Counted from the stretch's first letter, positions 53,561-62,976 are shown. The stretch: DNA of 64,000 nt from Clostridia bacterium (GCA_017428525.1 JAFRQQ010000030.1:1-64000); one strand, 5' to 3'. Numbers and translations: made by a program. Notes: a model not told the origin generated them from the letters alone.

Positions 53561-54229
53561 ATGATCCTGATTTCCCCCTCGGTCCTTGCGAGCGATTTTT
53601 CCGCGCTCGGGCAGGAAGCCGCGCGCATGGAAGCCTGCGGCGCGGACTGGCTGCATCTGGACGTGATGGACGGTCATTTTGTGCCGAATATCAGCTTCGG
53701 CGCGCCGGTGATCCGCGCCATCCGCCCCTGCGCCGGTCTGAAATTCGACGTGCATCTGATGATCAGCGAGCCGCTGCGTTATATTGAGGATTTCGTGAAA
53801 GCCGGCGCCGACCGGATCACCTTTCACATTGAAAGCGATTCACCCGCGGCGGAAACGATCGAAAAGATCCGCGCCTGCGGCTGTGAGGTTGGCCTGAGCG
53901 TAAAGCCCGGCACGCCGGCGGAAGCGGTGTTTTCCTATCTGGATACGCTGGATATGGTGCTGGTCATGACCGTGGAGCCCGGCTTCGGCGGGCAGTCCTT
54001 CATGCCGGATATGATGGGGAAGCTGCGTGCGCTGCGCGCGGAGTGCAGCCGCAGAGGGCTTGCCGTCGATCTGCAGGTGGACGGCGGCATCGGCGCGAAG
54101 ACCGTGGAAACCGCGGCCGCCGCCGGCGCGAATGTGTTTGTGGCCGGCAGCGCCGTCTTCGGCGCGGCGGACCCCGCGGCCGTCATTGCCGAGCTGCGCG
54201 CAAAAGCGACCGCCGCGTATCCGGCATAA
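53561..54229 (+). CDS. rpe: Ribulose-phosphate 3-epimerase
   Basis: Interconverts ribulose- and xylulose-5-phosphate in the non-oxidative pentose phosphate pathway. The 222-residue TIM barrel has SPSVLASDF (about 5-13), HLDVMDGHFVPNISFG (about 32-47; metal ligands), DVHLMI (about 64-69), MTVEPGFGGQ (about 135-144) and VDGGIGAKT (about 173-181). ATG at 53561 is chosen because AAAGG lies 9 bases upstream; ATG at 53552 is too close to it. Confidence 0.95.
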   Translation: MILISPSVLASDFSALGQEAARMEACGADWLHLDVMDGHFVPNISFGAPVIRAIRPCAGLKFDVHLMISEPLRYIEDFVKAGADRITFHIESDSPAAETIEKIRACGCEVGLSVKPGTPAEAVFSYLDTLDMVLVMTVEPGFGGQSFMPDMMGKLRALRAECSRRGLAVDLQVDGGIGAKTVETAAAAGANVFVAGSAVFGAADPAAVIAELRAKATAAYPA

Positions 54230-54263
54230 GAACCTGACATGCCGCGCGCGGTTGCGGCGACGC

Positions 54264-54818
54264 TCATTTAAACAGATCTTTCCCGCATGCGAGCAGCTGC
54301 CAGTGCTCTTTGGTATAGGCGCGCAGCAGCGGCTCCGTGCTTTCCGCGCAGCAGAATTCCCGCAGACGCCGGCAGATGCTGCCCACCCCGGCCGGGGCGG
54401 AGAGCAGCAGCCGGTAGCGGCCGCCCTGCGTATACAGACTGCTTTCCGGCATTTCCTCCTGCGCCGCGAGCTGGGCGAGCGCGCCGAGCAGCGCCTCGGC
54501 CGTGCCGAATTCGCAAAGCACATCCCGGCTCTGTTTGTGCAGCTGGGTCTGCCGTCCGGCGCCGAAGCGTCCGGTCAGGAAGGTGAAGGTCAGCGTGCAG
54601 CCCCCCGCGGGCACGGGCGCGGCCTCGATGAGCATCCGGCGCGAGGGATCCAGCGTGCGGTCCAGCTGCTTGCCCGCCCGGTCGAGCACCGTCCAGATGA
54701 CGCGGCGGGTCTCGATGGTGGCGTAATCCAGCGCTTCATAAGTAATATCCAGCTCGCGCAGATCCTGCGCGGACAATTCCACCAGAAGCCGCGTTTCTGC
54801 GGCGGATCGGATCAACAT
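54264..54818 (-). CDS. mecA: MecA-like adaptor protein
   Basis: MecA proteins deliver substrates to ClpC-ClpP and repress competence in Bacillus. The 184-residue protein resembles the family by its N-terminal domain (LLVELSAQDLRELDITYEAL, about 11-30) and by a C-terminal alpha-beta domain after a linker. Identity to classical MecA is low by eye, so it may be a general ClpC adaptor. Start ATG at 54818 follows GGGGGTGTCAGCC. Transcribed toward rpe; its start faces the Rnf-like operon about 100 bases away. Confidence 0.6.
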   Translation of the reverse strand: MLIRSAAETRLLVELSAQDLRELDITYEALDYATIETRRVIWTVLDRAGKQLDRTLDPSRRMLIEAAPVPAGGCTLTFTFLTGRFGAGRQTQLHKQSRDVLCEFGTAEALLGALAQLAAQEEMPESSLYTQGGRYRLLLSAPAGVGSICRRLREFCCAESTEPLLRAYTKEHWQLLACGKDLFK

Positions 54819-54915
54819 GGCTGACACCCCCGGCGATTCTGAAAAAGTTTCCGATACTTCATTTTATGACGGAACGGCTGCGGGATGCAATGCAAAATTA
54901 TTGGAAGGTGATCCT

Positions 54916-55878
54916 TTGCCTGACTCTGCAACCAAACGAACCGAAGGCGCGCAGAAGCCGTATGTCACGGCGCTGCAGCTGTTCGGCGATTATCTGCTGA
55001 TGCTGCTTGTGCCCACAGCGCTGGCCGTCTATTATTACGGCACGCGCGTGCTGGCGGTCGCCGGCGTGAGCGTCGGCGTCGCGGTGCTGACAGAAGCGAT
55101 CTGCAGCGCCGTGCTGGGCCGCTCTTACTATCTGCGCGACCTGACAAGCATTTACACCGGCCTGTGCATCGCTTTGATGCTGCCGGCGGGCGTGCCGTTT
55201 TATGTGCCCGCGCTGGCGGCGGCGTTTGCCGTCGCGGCGGTGAAGATGCCGCTCGGCGGCAGCGGCGCGCCGATCATGCCTGCGGCGGCCGGCTTTGCCT
55301 TCGTTGCAGTCTGCTTCCGCACGGAGGTCTTCACCTATGCGCTGCGGGCGGAGCAGAAGCTGCTCGGCGCGCAGTCGCTCGGCGCGCTGCTGGGCGGCGG
55401 CAACGCCATGCGGCTGAACGCGGCGAATCTGCTGGATGTGCTCGGCGGCAACGTCGCCGGCCCGATGGGGACCGGCTGCGGTCTGCTGATGCTTGCCTGC
55501 GGCGTCTATCTGCTGATGCGGCGCCCGCGTGCGCTGCTGGCAACGGCGGGCTTCCTCGGCGCCTGCATGCTCTGGGCGGCGATCCTGCCGCGCAGCAACG
55601 GCGGCGTGCTGACCAATATCGTGCTCGAGCTTTGCTCCGGTTCGCTGCTGTTCGCGTCCATTTTCCTTGTGACGGATCACGCCACGCTGCCCGCCGCGCG
55701 GGTGCATCGCGTGATTTACGGCGTGCTCTGCGGCGTGCTCTGCATGGCGATGCGCCGCAGCGGCGTGTTTGAGGAGCCGGTCTGCTTTGCGATCGTGCTC
55801 GGCAACGCCCTGCGCCCCGTGCTGGAATCGATCCTGCCCGGCGGCGAGCGGACGCAGAGAAAGGAGGCGCGCGCATGA
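54916..55878 (+). CDS. Rnf-like subunit D (RnfD/NqrB family), lacking the FMN site
   Basis: In canonical Rnf complexes RnfD is a membrane subunit with covalently bound FMN. This 320-residue protein has about ten membrane helices and the family's VKMPLGGSGAPIMPAAAGFA (about 109-128), GGNVAGPMGTG (about 178-188) and SIFLVTDHATLPA (about 248-260) motifs, but in the region where an SGAT-type flavin-threonine motif is expected it reads AQSLGALLGGGNAM (about 152-165), with no candidate Thr. Start TTG at 54916 is chosen because GGAAGGTG lies 5 bases upstream; an upstream frame to 54817 overlaps the divergent gene. Followed by RnfE- and RnfA-like genes with 4-base overlaps; rnfG normally sits between D and E and is absent. 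Confidence 0.75.
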   Translation: MPDSATKRTEGAQKPYVTALQLFGDYLLMLLVPTALAVYYYGTRVLAVAGVSVGVAVLTEAICSAVLGRSYYLRDLTSIYTGLCIALMLPAGVPFYVPALAAAFAVAAVKMPLGGSGAPIMPAAAGFAFVAVCFRTEVFTYALRAEQKLLGAQSLGALLGGGNAMRLNAANLLDVLGGNVAGPMGTGCGLLMLACGVYLLMRRPRALLATAGFLGACMLWAAILPRSNGGVLTNIVLELCSGSLLFASIFLVTDHATLPAARVHRVIYGVLCGVLCMAMRRSGVFEEPVCFAIVLGNALRPVLESILPGGERTQRKEARA

Positions 55879-56648
55879 AAGAGCAAACACCGGGCTTCCG
55901 CGTTTCATTTCTGAAAAGCGCGGTGCTCTCCAATCCCGTGCTCGTGCAGATGGTCGGGCTGTGCCCGGCGGTGGCGGCCACGACCAATGTGCGCAGCGCC
56001 GTGCTGATTTCGGCGGCGCTCTGCCTGGATCTGATCGTGACCTGCGTGCTGGCCAGCGCGCTGATGAAGCGGATTCCCCGCGCGGTGCGCGTGGCGCTGT
56101 ATCTGGGCATCGGCCTTGCGCTGATCTGCCCCCTGCTTTATTTTATTGAAACCTATACGCTGATGAACCTTGGCCTGAGCACAAAAGTCTATCTCCCGCT
56201 GCTCGCGGTCAATGCCGTGACTGCGCTGCACTGCGAAAAGGTCGCGGTCAAAAACCCGGTCCGCACGGCCTTTTCGGACGCCGCGGCCGTCGGTCTCGGG
56301 GCGTCGCTCGTCTTTCTGATCATCGGCACGCTGCGCGAGGTGCTCGGCAGCGGCGCCTTTGCCGGCATCGATCTCGATCTGCCGATCTCCCTCAAGGGGC
56401 TGAGCCTGCCGTTCGGCTGCTTCATTCTGCTCGGTTTCCTTGCCGCGGCGCTGCAGGCGTTCTCACCCTATCTGCGTCAGGCGCAGACGCGGGAACCGGA
56501 CGCGGCGCAGCCGCAGCCGGCGCAGGCGGATGTGCAGGATGACCTCTGGAGCGACATTCTGGAGGCCGAAGCGGTGAGCAATGAACGGCTCGCGGCGCTG
56601 GATGAATTCACCGAGCGCCTGATCGGCGGAGAGGAGGATGCGCAATGA
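55875..56648 (+). CDS. Rnf-like subunit E (RnfE/NqrD family)
   Basis: A 257-residue membrane protein, about 50 residues longer than usual owing to a Gln/Asp/Glu-rich C-terminal tail. The N-terminal NPVLVQMVGLCPAVAATT (about 20-37) keeps the first conserved cysteine (Cys30). The second site, normally IPLIVVNC, reads LPLLAVNA (about 107-114), with a different Cys at 120. Because canonical RnfE and RnfA together provide four cysteines for an intramembrane [2Fe-2S] cluster, this protein probably cannot build a normal one. GTLREVLGSGAFAG (about 151-164) is well conserved, so the fold is retained. ATG overlaps the previous stop. Confidence 0.75.
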   Translation: MKEQTPGFRVSFLKSAVLSNPVLVQMVGLCPAVAATTNVRSAVLISAALCLDLIVTCVLASALMKRIPRAVRVALYLGIGLALICPLLYFIETYTLMNLGLSTKVYLPLLAVNAVTALHCEKVAVKNPVRTAFSDAAAVGLGASLVFLIIGTLREVLGSGAFAGIDLDLPISLKGLSLPFGCFILLGFLAAALQAFSPYLRQAQTREPDAAQPQPAQADVQDDLWSDILEAEAVSNERLAALDEFTERLIGGEEDAQ

Positions 56649-57238
56649 AAATGATCTCCACGCTGCTGATCACCGTGCTGTATACGGTCTTTGTGCAGAA
56701 TCTTGTCATGAGCGCGGGCCTCGGCATGAGCGAGGCGATCCGCCTGGCGGCAAAGCCCGAAAAATTCCGCTCGCTGGCCGTGATGATCACGGCGTTTTCG
56801 GTCATCACCGGCACGATCTGCGGCGGACTGAGCCGCATTCCCGCCATCGCGACGCTGCCCTTCGCCGGGCGCGCGGCGGTCTACGGCGGCGTGCTCGCGG
56901 CAGTCTATCTGCTCGCGGCGCTGCTGCTGGCGCTGCTCAAGCCGCAGGATCGCCGTCTGCGCGGCACGCTGGGCATCGCGGCGCTGAATACGCTGGTCTA
57001 TGCCGTGCCGTTCCTCAATGAAATCGCGGCTTACAGCTTTGCCGAAAGCCTGTTTTCCGGGCTTGCGGCCGGCGCGGCGTTCGTGCTTGCCGCGGCCGTG
57101 ATCGGGCAGGGCGCAAAGCTGCTGGCAAACAACAGCAATATTCCCCCGATCTTCCGGGGCTCTCCCGCGCTGTTCCTGTATGTCGGGCTGATTTCACTCG
57201 GCTTTCTGGGCTTTACCGGGACGTCTCTTTTCCAATAA
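56645..57238 (+). CDS. Rnf-like subunit A (RnfA/NqrE family), cysteine-less at both sites
   Basis: A 197-residue membrane protein with six hydrophobic helices. It aligns with RnfA at VQNLVMSAGLGMSEAI (about 17-32; usual NNFVLSRFLGICPFLG), where the cluster Cys is Ser29, and at LNTLVYAVPFL (about 114-124; usual TNCAVLGVAL), where the Cys is Thr116. The C-terminal FRGSPALFLYVGLISLGFLGF (in two parts, about 170-190) is well conserved. The only Cys is Cys59 in TGTICGG. A redox-inactive but folded RnfA-like subunit is the simplest reading. ATG overlaps the rnfE-like stop; no rnfB follows. Confidence 0.75.
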   Translation: MKMISTLLITVLYTVFVQNLVMSAGLGMSEAIRLAAKPEKFRSLAVMITAFSVITGTICGGLSRIPAIATLPFAGRAAVYGGVLAAVYLLAALLLALLKPQDRRLRGTLGIAALNTLVYAVPFLNEIAAYSFAESLFSGLAAGAAFVLAAAVIGQGAKLLANNSNIPPIFRGSPALFLYVGLISLGFLGFTGTSLFQ

Positions 57239-57259
57239 TTCTTTCTCAAGGAGGCCGCC

Positions 57260-57535
57260 ATGGCGAAAACTCCCAAGCCCGAACGGGCGCTCAAGCCCTC
57301 GCAGCGCGAGGCGATCACAGGGTTCTCCGCCCGCTTCGGCACAGAGCCCACATATGAGGAACGCGCCCGCAAAAAGCGCCTGATCACGGCGATCCTGATC
57401 GCGATAGGCGTCGTGCTGCTGATCGCCGTCGGCTTTTTTGTGACGGACGTGCTGCTGCGCATCACGGAGCAGCCGATCGACGACGAGGCGGAAGCGCTGC
57501 TGCTGCCCGTTCACAGTTTCCTGCAAAGGATTTGA
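57260..57535 (+). CDS. Small single-pass membrane protein
   Basis: A 91-residue protein: a basic cytoplasmic N-terminus (about 1-40) with the pattern GFSARFGTEPTYEERARKKR, one membrane helix (about 42-64), and an outside tail (about 65-91). Start ATG follows CAAGGAGG, 21 bases after the rnfA-like gene, so it may belong to the Rnf-like unit. No family recognised. Confidence 0.6.
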   Translation: MAKTPKPERALKPSQREAITGFSARFGTEPTYEERARKKRLITAILIAIGVVLLIAVGFFVTDVLLRITEQPIDDEAEALLLPVHSFLQRI

Positions 57536-57539
57536 CAAC

Positions 57540-59411
57540 ATGGAATTTATCCCGTTCAATTCACGGTATACGTATCATAAATCCCCGTTCGGCGCCGTGC
57601 CGGCCGGGCAGACGGTCACCTTTCGCATCGTTCTGCCCCGCGCCTTCGGCTGCACGGGCGCAAGCCTGATCGTCAGCGCGGAAAGCGGACACACTGAGAT
57701 GGCGGCCATGCGCTGGGAACGCATGGAGGGCACGGCGGAGGAATGGTGGACCGTTCAGTTCACCCCGCGCACGCCCGGCCTTTACTGGTATCATTTCGCG
57801 CTCGCGCAGCGGGACGGCGGCAGCCTGATCACGCGCTTTGCCTGCGGCATCGGCGAGATCTCCGGCGCGGGCACCAGCTTCCAGCTGACCGTCTATGATC
57901 CCGCGTTTCAGACGCCGGATTGGTTCAAAGGCGGCGTGCTGTATCAGATTTTCCCCGACCGCTTCTGCGCCTCCGGCGCGCCGAAAACCGGCGTGCCTGC
58001 CGGGCGCGTGCTGCGCCGGGACTGGGGCGGTCAGCCGCTCTGGGAGCCGGACGACGACGGAAAGATCCACCGCTATGATTTCTTCGGCGGCGATCTGCGC
58101 GGCATTGCGGAAAAGCTGCCCTATCTGCAGTCCCTGGGCGTGACGGCGATTTATCTCAACCCGATCTTCGAAGCGGAATCCAACCATCGCTATGATACGG
58201 GGGATTACGAAAAGATCGACCCGCTGCTGGGCGACAAAGAGGACTTCGAGGCGCTCTGCGCGGCGGCGGAAAAAGCGGGCATCGGCATCCTGCTCGACGG
58301 CGTATTCAGCCACACGGGCGCGAACAGCAAATATTTCAACAAGGACGGGCGCTACTCCACGGTCGGCGCCTATCAGGGGAAGGACTCCCCGTATTTCGAC
58401 TGGTACCGGTTTATCGACTATCCCGAGGAATACGACTGCTGGTGGGGCGTGGATATCCTGCCGGAGATCGACGAGGAAAACGCGGACTATATCGCCTATA
58501 TGGCGGGCAAAAACGGCATTCTGCGGCGCTGGCTGCGCGCAGGCGCGCGGGGCTGGCGGCTGGATGTGGCCGACGAGCTGCCCGATCGCTTCCTCGACGC
58601 GCTGCGCACGGCGGTCAAGACGGAACAGCCGGACGCGCTGATCATCGGCGAGGTCTGGGAGGACGCGTCCAACAAAATCAGCTACGGGCAGCGGCGGCGC
58701 TATCTCGGCGGCGCGCAGCTCGACACGGTGATGAATTATCCGTTTGCGGCGCGGCTGATCGACTTTGCGGTCACCGGCATTGCGGAAGGCTTTCACGACG
58801 CGATCCAGGAGATCTGCGAGAATTATCCGAAGCCGGCGGTGGACTGCCTGATGAATCATATCGGCACGCACGACACCTGCCGCATTCTCAACCGGCTGGC
58901 TACCCATGACAGTTACGAATCCACCGAGCGCGACCGTTACGCCGGCGGGCTCGACGCCGCGGAACGCGCGGAAGGCGTGCAGCTGCTGAAAATGACGGCG
59001 GCCGTGCAGTTCACGCTCCCCGGCGTGCCGAGCATTTATTACGGCGACGAGGCCGGGCTGGACGGCGGCGAGGATCCCTTCAACCGCGGCTGCTATCCGT
59101 GGGGGCGGGAGGATCCGGAGCTGCTGGCGTGGTACCGCGCGCTCGGCGCGCTGCGCAGAGCGCACCCGGTCTATATCGACGGCGATTACGTGCCGGTTTC
59201 CGACGCGCTGGGCTGCATTGCCTTTGAGCGCCGCGGGCGGGGCGAGCGGCTGCTGACCGTCGCCAACCGCAACGAGCACGCGATCGTCTACTGGCTGCCG
59301 GATTACGGCTACACCGCGCTGCTCGGCGGCGAGGTGCGCGGGCGCGAGCTCTATCTGAAAGCGAAAAGCGCGGCGGTGCTTGCGTTTCAGGCGCCGCAGG
59401 AACAAAACTAA
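57540..59411 (+). CDS. Alpha-glycosidase, GH13 neopullulanase/cyclomaltodextrinase type
   Basis: Cytoplasmic (no signal) GH13 enzyme degrading alpha-glucans. The 623-residue protein has an N-terminal CBM34-like domain (about 1-115), a TIM barrel (about 125-510) with YQIFPDRF, GVTAIYLNPIF (region I surroundings), DGVFSHTG (about 257-264), the nucleophile in GWRLDVADE (about 340-348), acid/base in LIIGEVWED (about 367-375) and NHIGTHD (about 439-445), and a C-terminal beta-domain. All four conserved regions are intact. Start ATG follows AAAGGATTTG. Confidence 0.92.
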   Translation: MEFIPFNSRYTYHKSPFGAVPAGQTVTFRIVLPRAFGCTGASLIVSAESGHTEMAAMRWERMEGTAEEWWTVQFTPRTPGLYWYHFALAQRDGGSLITRFACGIGEISGAGTSFQLTVYDPAFQTPDWFKGGVLYQIFPDRFCASGAPKTGVPAGRVLRRDWGGQPLWEPDDDGKIHRYDFFGGDLRGIAEKLPYLQSLGVTAIYLNPIFEAESNHRYDTGDYEKIDPLLGDKEDFEALCAAAEKAGIGILLDGVFSHTGANSKYFNKDGRYSTVGAYQGKDSPYFDWYRFIDYPEEYDCWWGVDILPEIDEENADYIAYMAGKNGILRRWLRAGARGWRLDVADELPDRFLDALRTAVKTEQPDALIIGEVWEDASNKISYGQRRRYLGGAQLDTVMNYPFAARLIDFAVTGIAEGFHDAIQEICENYPKPAVDCLMNHIGTHDTCRILNRLATHDSYESTERDRYAGGLDAAERAEGVQLLKMTAAVQFTLPGVPSIYYGDEAGLDGGEDPFNRGCYPWGREDPELLAWYRALGALRRAHPVYIDGDYVPVSDALGCIAFERRGRGERLLTVANRNEHAIVYWLPDYGYTALLGGEVRGRELYLKAKSAAVLAFQAPQEQN

Positions 59412-59438
59412 CAATTAAGAAAAGCAGAGGGCGGCATC

Positions 59439-60326
59439 ATGGCGATGATTCCCCAAAAGAAAAGAGAATTTCAGACCGCGCGCGGCGCGCAGCGGGCGGC
59501 AAGGCGCAAATTCGCGCTGGTGTTTTCCGTGGCGGCCGTGCTGCTGCTGGTCGGCTCCGTGCTTGTGATCCTGCAGCGCAACGGGTTTGATTTCCGTTCG
59601 GCGGTCGGCGGCGAAGAACAGACCGAAACGCAGACGGCCGCAGAGGTGACGGAGGGGACGGTGCCCGCGGGCAAAAAGACCTTCCTGCTCTGGTGCGCGG
59701 AGAAGGATTCGGGCCGGCTGCAGGCGCTCTGGCTGGTGCGCTGCGAAATGCCCGCCCGCCGGCTGACCGCGCTTGCGCTCGCGCCGGAAACGCCCGTCGC
59801 CATGGGCGGCAAGGGGAGCACGCTGGACGATACCTTCGTTTCCGGCGGCGCCCGGGCGCTGCGGGATGCGGTGCAGGCCATGCTCGGCACGCCGATCGAC
59901 CGTTACGTCGGCGCGTATGAAACCGGCCTGATCAATATGGTCAATTATATGGGCGGGCTGACCGTGGACGTCCCGGCGCAGATCAACTACCGCAGCGACA
60001 CGCTCACGCTGGTGCTGGTCAAGGGTCAGCAGACGCTCAAGGGCGATTCGCTCTATAAATACTTTCAGTATCTTTCCCGCAACGGTGCCGAAGGGCGCGC
60101 GCAGCTGACGCAGGCGATGCTGGATATCTGCGAAGGCGTCTTCCGCGCGCAGAATACCGAGAAGCGCAGCCGCATCTTTTCCAAAATGATGGGCACGCTG
60201 CAGACGGACCTGAGCATCGTCGATTATTCCTCCGATGAACGGGCGATCGTGCTGCTCACGCAGGAGGGCTTCGTGCAACGCGTGGCCGCGCCGGATCTGC
60301 AGGCGTTTCAGGAGAAGCGTTCATGA
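59439..60326 (+). CDS. Divergent LCP (LytR-CpsA-Psr)-like protein
   Basis: LCP enzymes attach glycopolymers to peptidoglycan. The 295-residue protein has one N-terminal membrane helix (about 24-45) and an outside domain with LRDAVQAMLGTPIDRYVGAY (about 140-159), GLINMVNYMGGLTVDVPAQI (about 161-180) and LTLVLVKGQQTLKGDSLYKYFQ in two parts (about 187-208), all matching the LCP core order. However, the usual SIPRD arginine/aspartate site reads LAPET, so pyrophosphate-lipid binding may be altered. Overlaps the following gene by 4 bases. Confidence 0.65.
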   Translation: MAMIPQKKREFQTARGAQRAARRKFALVFSVAAVLLLVGSVLVILQRNGFDFRSAVGGEEQTETQTAAEVTEGTVPAGKKTFLLWCAEKDSGRLQALWLVRCEMPARRLTALALAPETPVAMGGKGSTLDDTFVSGGARALRDAVQAMLGTPIDRYVGAYETGLINMVNYMGGLTVDVPAQINYRSDTLTLVLVKGQQTLKGDSLYKYFQYLSRNGAEGRAQLTQAMLDICEGVFRAQNTEKRSRIFSKMMGTLQTDLSIVDYSSDERAIVLLTQEGFVQRVAAPDLQAFQEKRS

Positions 60327-61516
60327 CGAAGAGAAGAAAAAAACGCGGCCGGATCGTTCTCCTGCTGCTGGTGATCCTGCTGGCGGTCTACGCCGCCTCG
60401 GTCACGGGGCTGCTGACGGGGGAATACCTGACGGAATCGCCCGCGCGGCTCTCGAAAATCCCGGCGGAGGAGCTCACGGACATCGGCAGCCCTTATAAAT
60501 TCTATTATCGAAAGCTCGAAACCGTGGAGCAGCATGTCTACAACCGGATCCTGAAGGACGTGTACGACATGCCGGAGGAGATCCGTGTGCCCGCCATCGA
60601 CGGCACGCAGCTCGATCACGTCTTCTCCGCGCTGCTTTACGATAATCCCGATCTGTTTTTTGTCGGGCGGAAATGCACGCTGATCTCCCGCCCGATCGGC
60701 ACCTACTGCGCGATCAGATATATCATCGAGCCGTCGGAATACGAGGCGCAGAAGCAGGCGCTGGACGCGGTGAAAACCAAGGTGATCGCCGCGCTGAGCG
60801 CGCCGGACGATCCGTGGCAGACGGAGCTGGAGATCCACGATTATGTGGTCCGGCACTGCAGCTATGAGATCGAGGACGGCGACCTGACCTATTCCTCGGC
60901 CTACGGCGCGCTGATCAACGGCGTCGCGGCCTGCGAGGGCTATTCCAAGGCGGCAAAGCTGTTGCTGGACGCTGCCGGGATCGAAAACGGTCTGGTCAGC
61001 GGGCAGGCGAAAAACAGCGACGGCCGCACCGGCGCGCACATGTGGAACGCGGTCAACGTCAACGGCGATTTTTATCATCTGGACTGCACCTGGGACGATC
61101 CCGTCGGCCCGGACGGCAAAGAGGTGCGCCTCTACGCGTATTTCAACCTGAACGACGAGGCCATCGGCGCGACGCACAGCGAATTCTCCTATGATTTCGG
61201 CTGTACGCAGATGAAGGAAAACTATTATATCAAGACAGGCGCCTATTTCGAAAGCTACGGCAGGGAAGACGAAGCGCGGCTTGCAACGCTGATCGCCGGC
61301 GTGCTCGCGCGCGGCGAGGATCGGATTCAGCTGCGGTTTGCAAACGCGAACGCCTATCAGACGGCCGCAAGGCAGCTTGCGAAGGAGCAGCGCATCTATG
61401 CGGTGCTGGAGGCGGCGTGCGAGCAGGCGGGGGAGTCGTTTTCCCCGAAGTCCCTGCTGTATTATAAAGATGACGAGCTGCGGATGCTCACATTCCAGCT
61501 GCGATCGGAGGAATGA
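60323..61516 (+). CDS. Transglutaminase-like membrane protein
   Basis: A 397-residue protein with an N-terminal membrane anchor (about 10-30) and an outside transglutaminase-like domain. The catalytic triad is recognisable: Cys in [19 protein letters not shown] (about 193-211), His in [12 protein letters not shown] (about 231-242) and Asp in [10 protein letters not shown] (about 245-254). Such domains act as peptidases or cross-linkers at the cell surface; the substrate is unknown. It is coupled to the LCP-like gene upstream, and folE starts 2 bases after its stop. Confidence 0.75.
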   Translation: MTKRRKKRGRIVLLLLVILLAVYAASVTGLLTGEYLTESPARLSKIPAEELTDIGSPYKFYYRKLETVEQHVYNRILKDVYDMPEEIRVPAIDGTQLDHVFSALLYDNPDLFFVGRKCTLISRPIGTYCAIRYIIEPSEYEAQKQALDAVKTKVIAALSAPDDPWQTELEIHDYVVRHCSYEIEDGDLTYSSAYGALINGVAACEGYSKAAKLLLDAAGIENGLVSGQAKNSDGRTGAHMWNAVNVNGDFYHLDCTWDDPVGPDGKEVRLYAYFNLNDEAIGATHSEFSYDFGCTQMKENYYIKTGAYFESYGREDEARLATLIAGVLARGEDRIQLRFANANAYQTAARQLAKEQRIYAVLEAACEQAGESFSPKSLLYYKDDELRMLTFQLRSEE

Positions 61517-61518
61517 GG

Positions 61519-62085
61519 ATGGACCGAAACCGAATCGAAAACGCCGTGCGCGAGATCCTGCTTGCGATCGGCGAAAACCCCGACCGTCCCGGTCTGGAGG
61601 AAACGCCGGCCCGCGTGGCGCGGATGTATGAGGAAATCTTTGCCGGTCTGGAGGACGACCCGACCCGGCATCTGAAGTTTTTTGACGAACAGGGCAATGA
61701 GGAAATGGTAGTCGTGCGGGATATCCCGCTGTATTCGATGTGCGAGCACCATCTGATCCCGTTCATGGGCAAGGCGCATATCGCCTATATCCCGCAGAAC
61801 GGCAAGGTGATCGGGCTCTCCAAGCTCGCGCGGATCGTGGATTGCTATGCCAAGCGTCCGCAGCTGCAGGAGCGCCTGACCGCACAGATCGCCGATTTCC
61901 TTTATGAACAGCTGGCGCCGCAGGGCGTGGCGGTGGTCGTGGAAGCGGAGCATCTCTGCATGACCATGCGCGGCGCGCGGGCGTCCGGCGCGCAGACCCG
62001 CACCTCGGCCCTGCGCGGCACCATGCGCAGCGACGCGCGCACCCGCGCGGAGGCGCTGGATCTGCTGACGGGAGGGAACGGATGA
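61519..62085 (+). CDS. folE: GTP cyclohydrolase I
   Basis: Converts GTP to dihydroneopterin triphosphate, first step of folate synthesis. The 188-residue enzyme has [20 protein letters not shown] (about 23-42), the zinc ligands in [10 protein letters not shown] (about 74-83) and the late [21 protein letters not shown] (in two parts; about 150-170). ATG at 61519 is preferred because GGAGG lies 7 bases before it; ATG at 61513 is too close. Overlaps folP. Confidence 0.95.
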   Translation: MDRNRIENAVREILLAIGENPDRPGLEETPARVARMYEEIFAGLEDDPTRHLKFFDEQGNEEMVVVRDIPLYSMCEHHLIPFMGKAHIAYIPQNGKVIGLSKLARIVDCYAKRPQLQERLTAQIADFLYEQLAPQGVAVVVEAEHLCMTMRGARASGAQTRTSALRGTMRSDARTRAEALDLLTGGNG

Positions 62086-62909
62086 TGCTCTGTGCGCGTG
62101 ATTTCCGTTTCCCGCTCGGGAAACGCACCTATGTGATGGGTGTTCTGAATTATACGGCCGATTCCTTTTCGGACGGCGGATTATACAACACGCCGGAGGC
62201 AGCCGCGGCCTATGCGCAGGCCATGCAGGCCGCCGGCGCGGATATCATCGATCTCGGCGCGCAGTCCACGCGGCCGGACGCCGAGCTGCTCACCTGCACG
62301 CAGGAGCTCGAGCGGCTGGAGCCGGCGCTGGCAGCCCTGCGCGGCAATGTCAGCGTCCCGCTGTCGGTGGATACCTTCTACCCCGCCTGCGCCAAAGCGG
62401 CGCTGGAAAGCGGCGTCGCGATCATCAACGACATCAGCGGCGAATTCAACGGAGAAATGGCGGCGCTGGCCAAGGATTACGGCGCGGCCTACATCGTGAC
62501 GCACAATCCCTGCGGCGCGGGGATGGAGGCGACCTACCCGGACGGCGTCGTCAACGCCGTGCGGCAGTTTTTCCTCGATGCGCTCAATCTGGCCGCGGAA
62601 TGCGGGCTGCCGCGCACGCAGCTTTGCCTGGATATCGGGCTGGGCTTCGGCAAAAGCTATGAGGATCAGCTGACTCTCCTGCGGGAGCTGGAATGGCTGA
62701 AATTCAGCGGGGTCGCGCTGGTGGCGGCCGCTTCGCGCAAACGCTTCATCGGCGCGGCCAGCGGCGAAAAAAACCCGCAGAAGCGGGATCCCGGCACTGT
62801 CGCCGCCCATACGGCCGCGATCGCCGGCGGCGCGGACATCATCCGCGCGCACAATGTCGCCGCCGCCGTGCAGGGCGCCCGCATGGCAGACGCGATCTAC
62901 AGGAGTTAG
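62082..62909 (+). CDS. folP: Dihydropteroate synthase
   Basis: Joins p-aminobenzoate to dihydropterin pyrophosphate; sulfonamide target. The 275-residue TIM barrel has [16 protein letters not shown] (about 18-33), [13 protein letters not shown] (about 54-66), INDISGEF (about 115-122) and the C-terminal R-A-H-N motif IIRAHNVAA. All known family motifs are intact. In the normal fol operon folB/folK would follow directly; here a repeat-flanked gene intervenes. Confidence 0.93.
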   Translation: MMLCARDFRFPLGKRTYVMGVLNYTADSFSDGGLYNTPEAAAAYAQAMQAAGADIIDLGAQSTRPDAELLTCTQELERLEPALAALRGNVSVPLSVDTFYPACAKAALESGVAIINDISGEFNGEMAALAKDYGAAYIVTHNPCGAGMEATYPDGVVNAVRQFFLDALNLAAECGLPRTQLCLDIGLGFGKSYEDQLTLLRELEWLKFSGVALVAAASRKRFIGAASGEKNPQKRDPGTVAAHTAAIAGGADIIRAHNVAAAVQGARMADAIYRS

Positions 62910-62935
62910 AAATTAGGAATGAACTGTTCCTCGTA

Positions 62936-62976
62936 GGGAATGCTGCCCGCGGCATTCCGCGCGGCGGTACGCCGCG
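62936..62976. repeat. Two hairpins at the left edge of the inserted region
   Basis: GGAATGC (62937-62943) pairs with GCATTCC (62952-62958), and CGCGGC (62960-62965) pairs with GCCGCG (62971-62976). They follow the folP stop after a short AT-rich stretch and precede the first 96-bp repeat. They may be part of the same insertion or the remains of the folP terminator. Confidence 0.5.
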
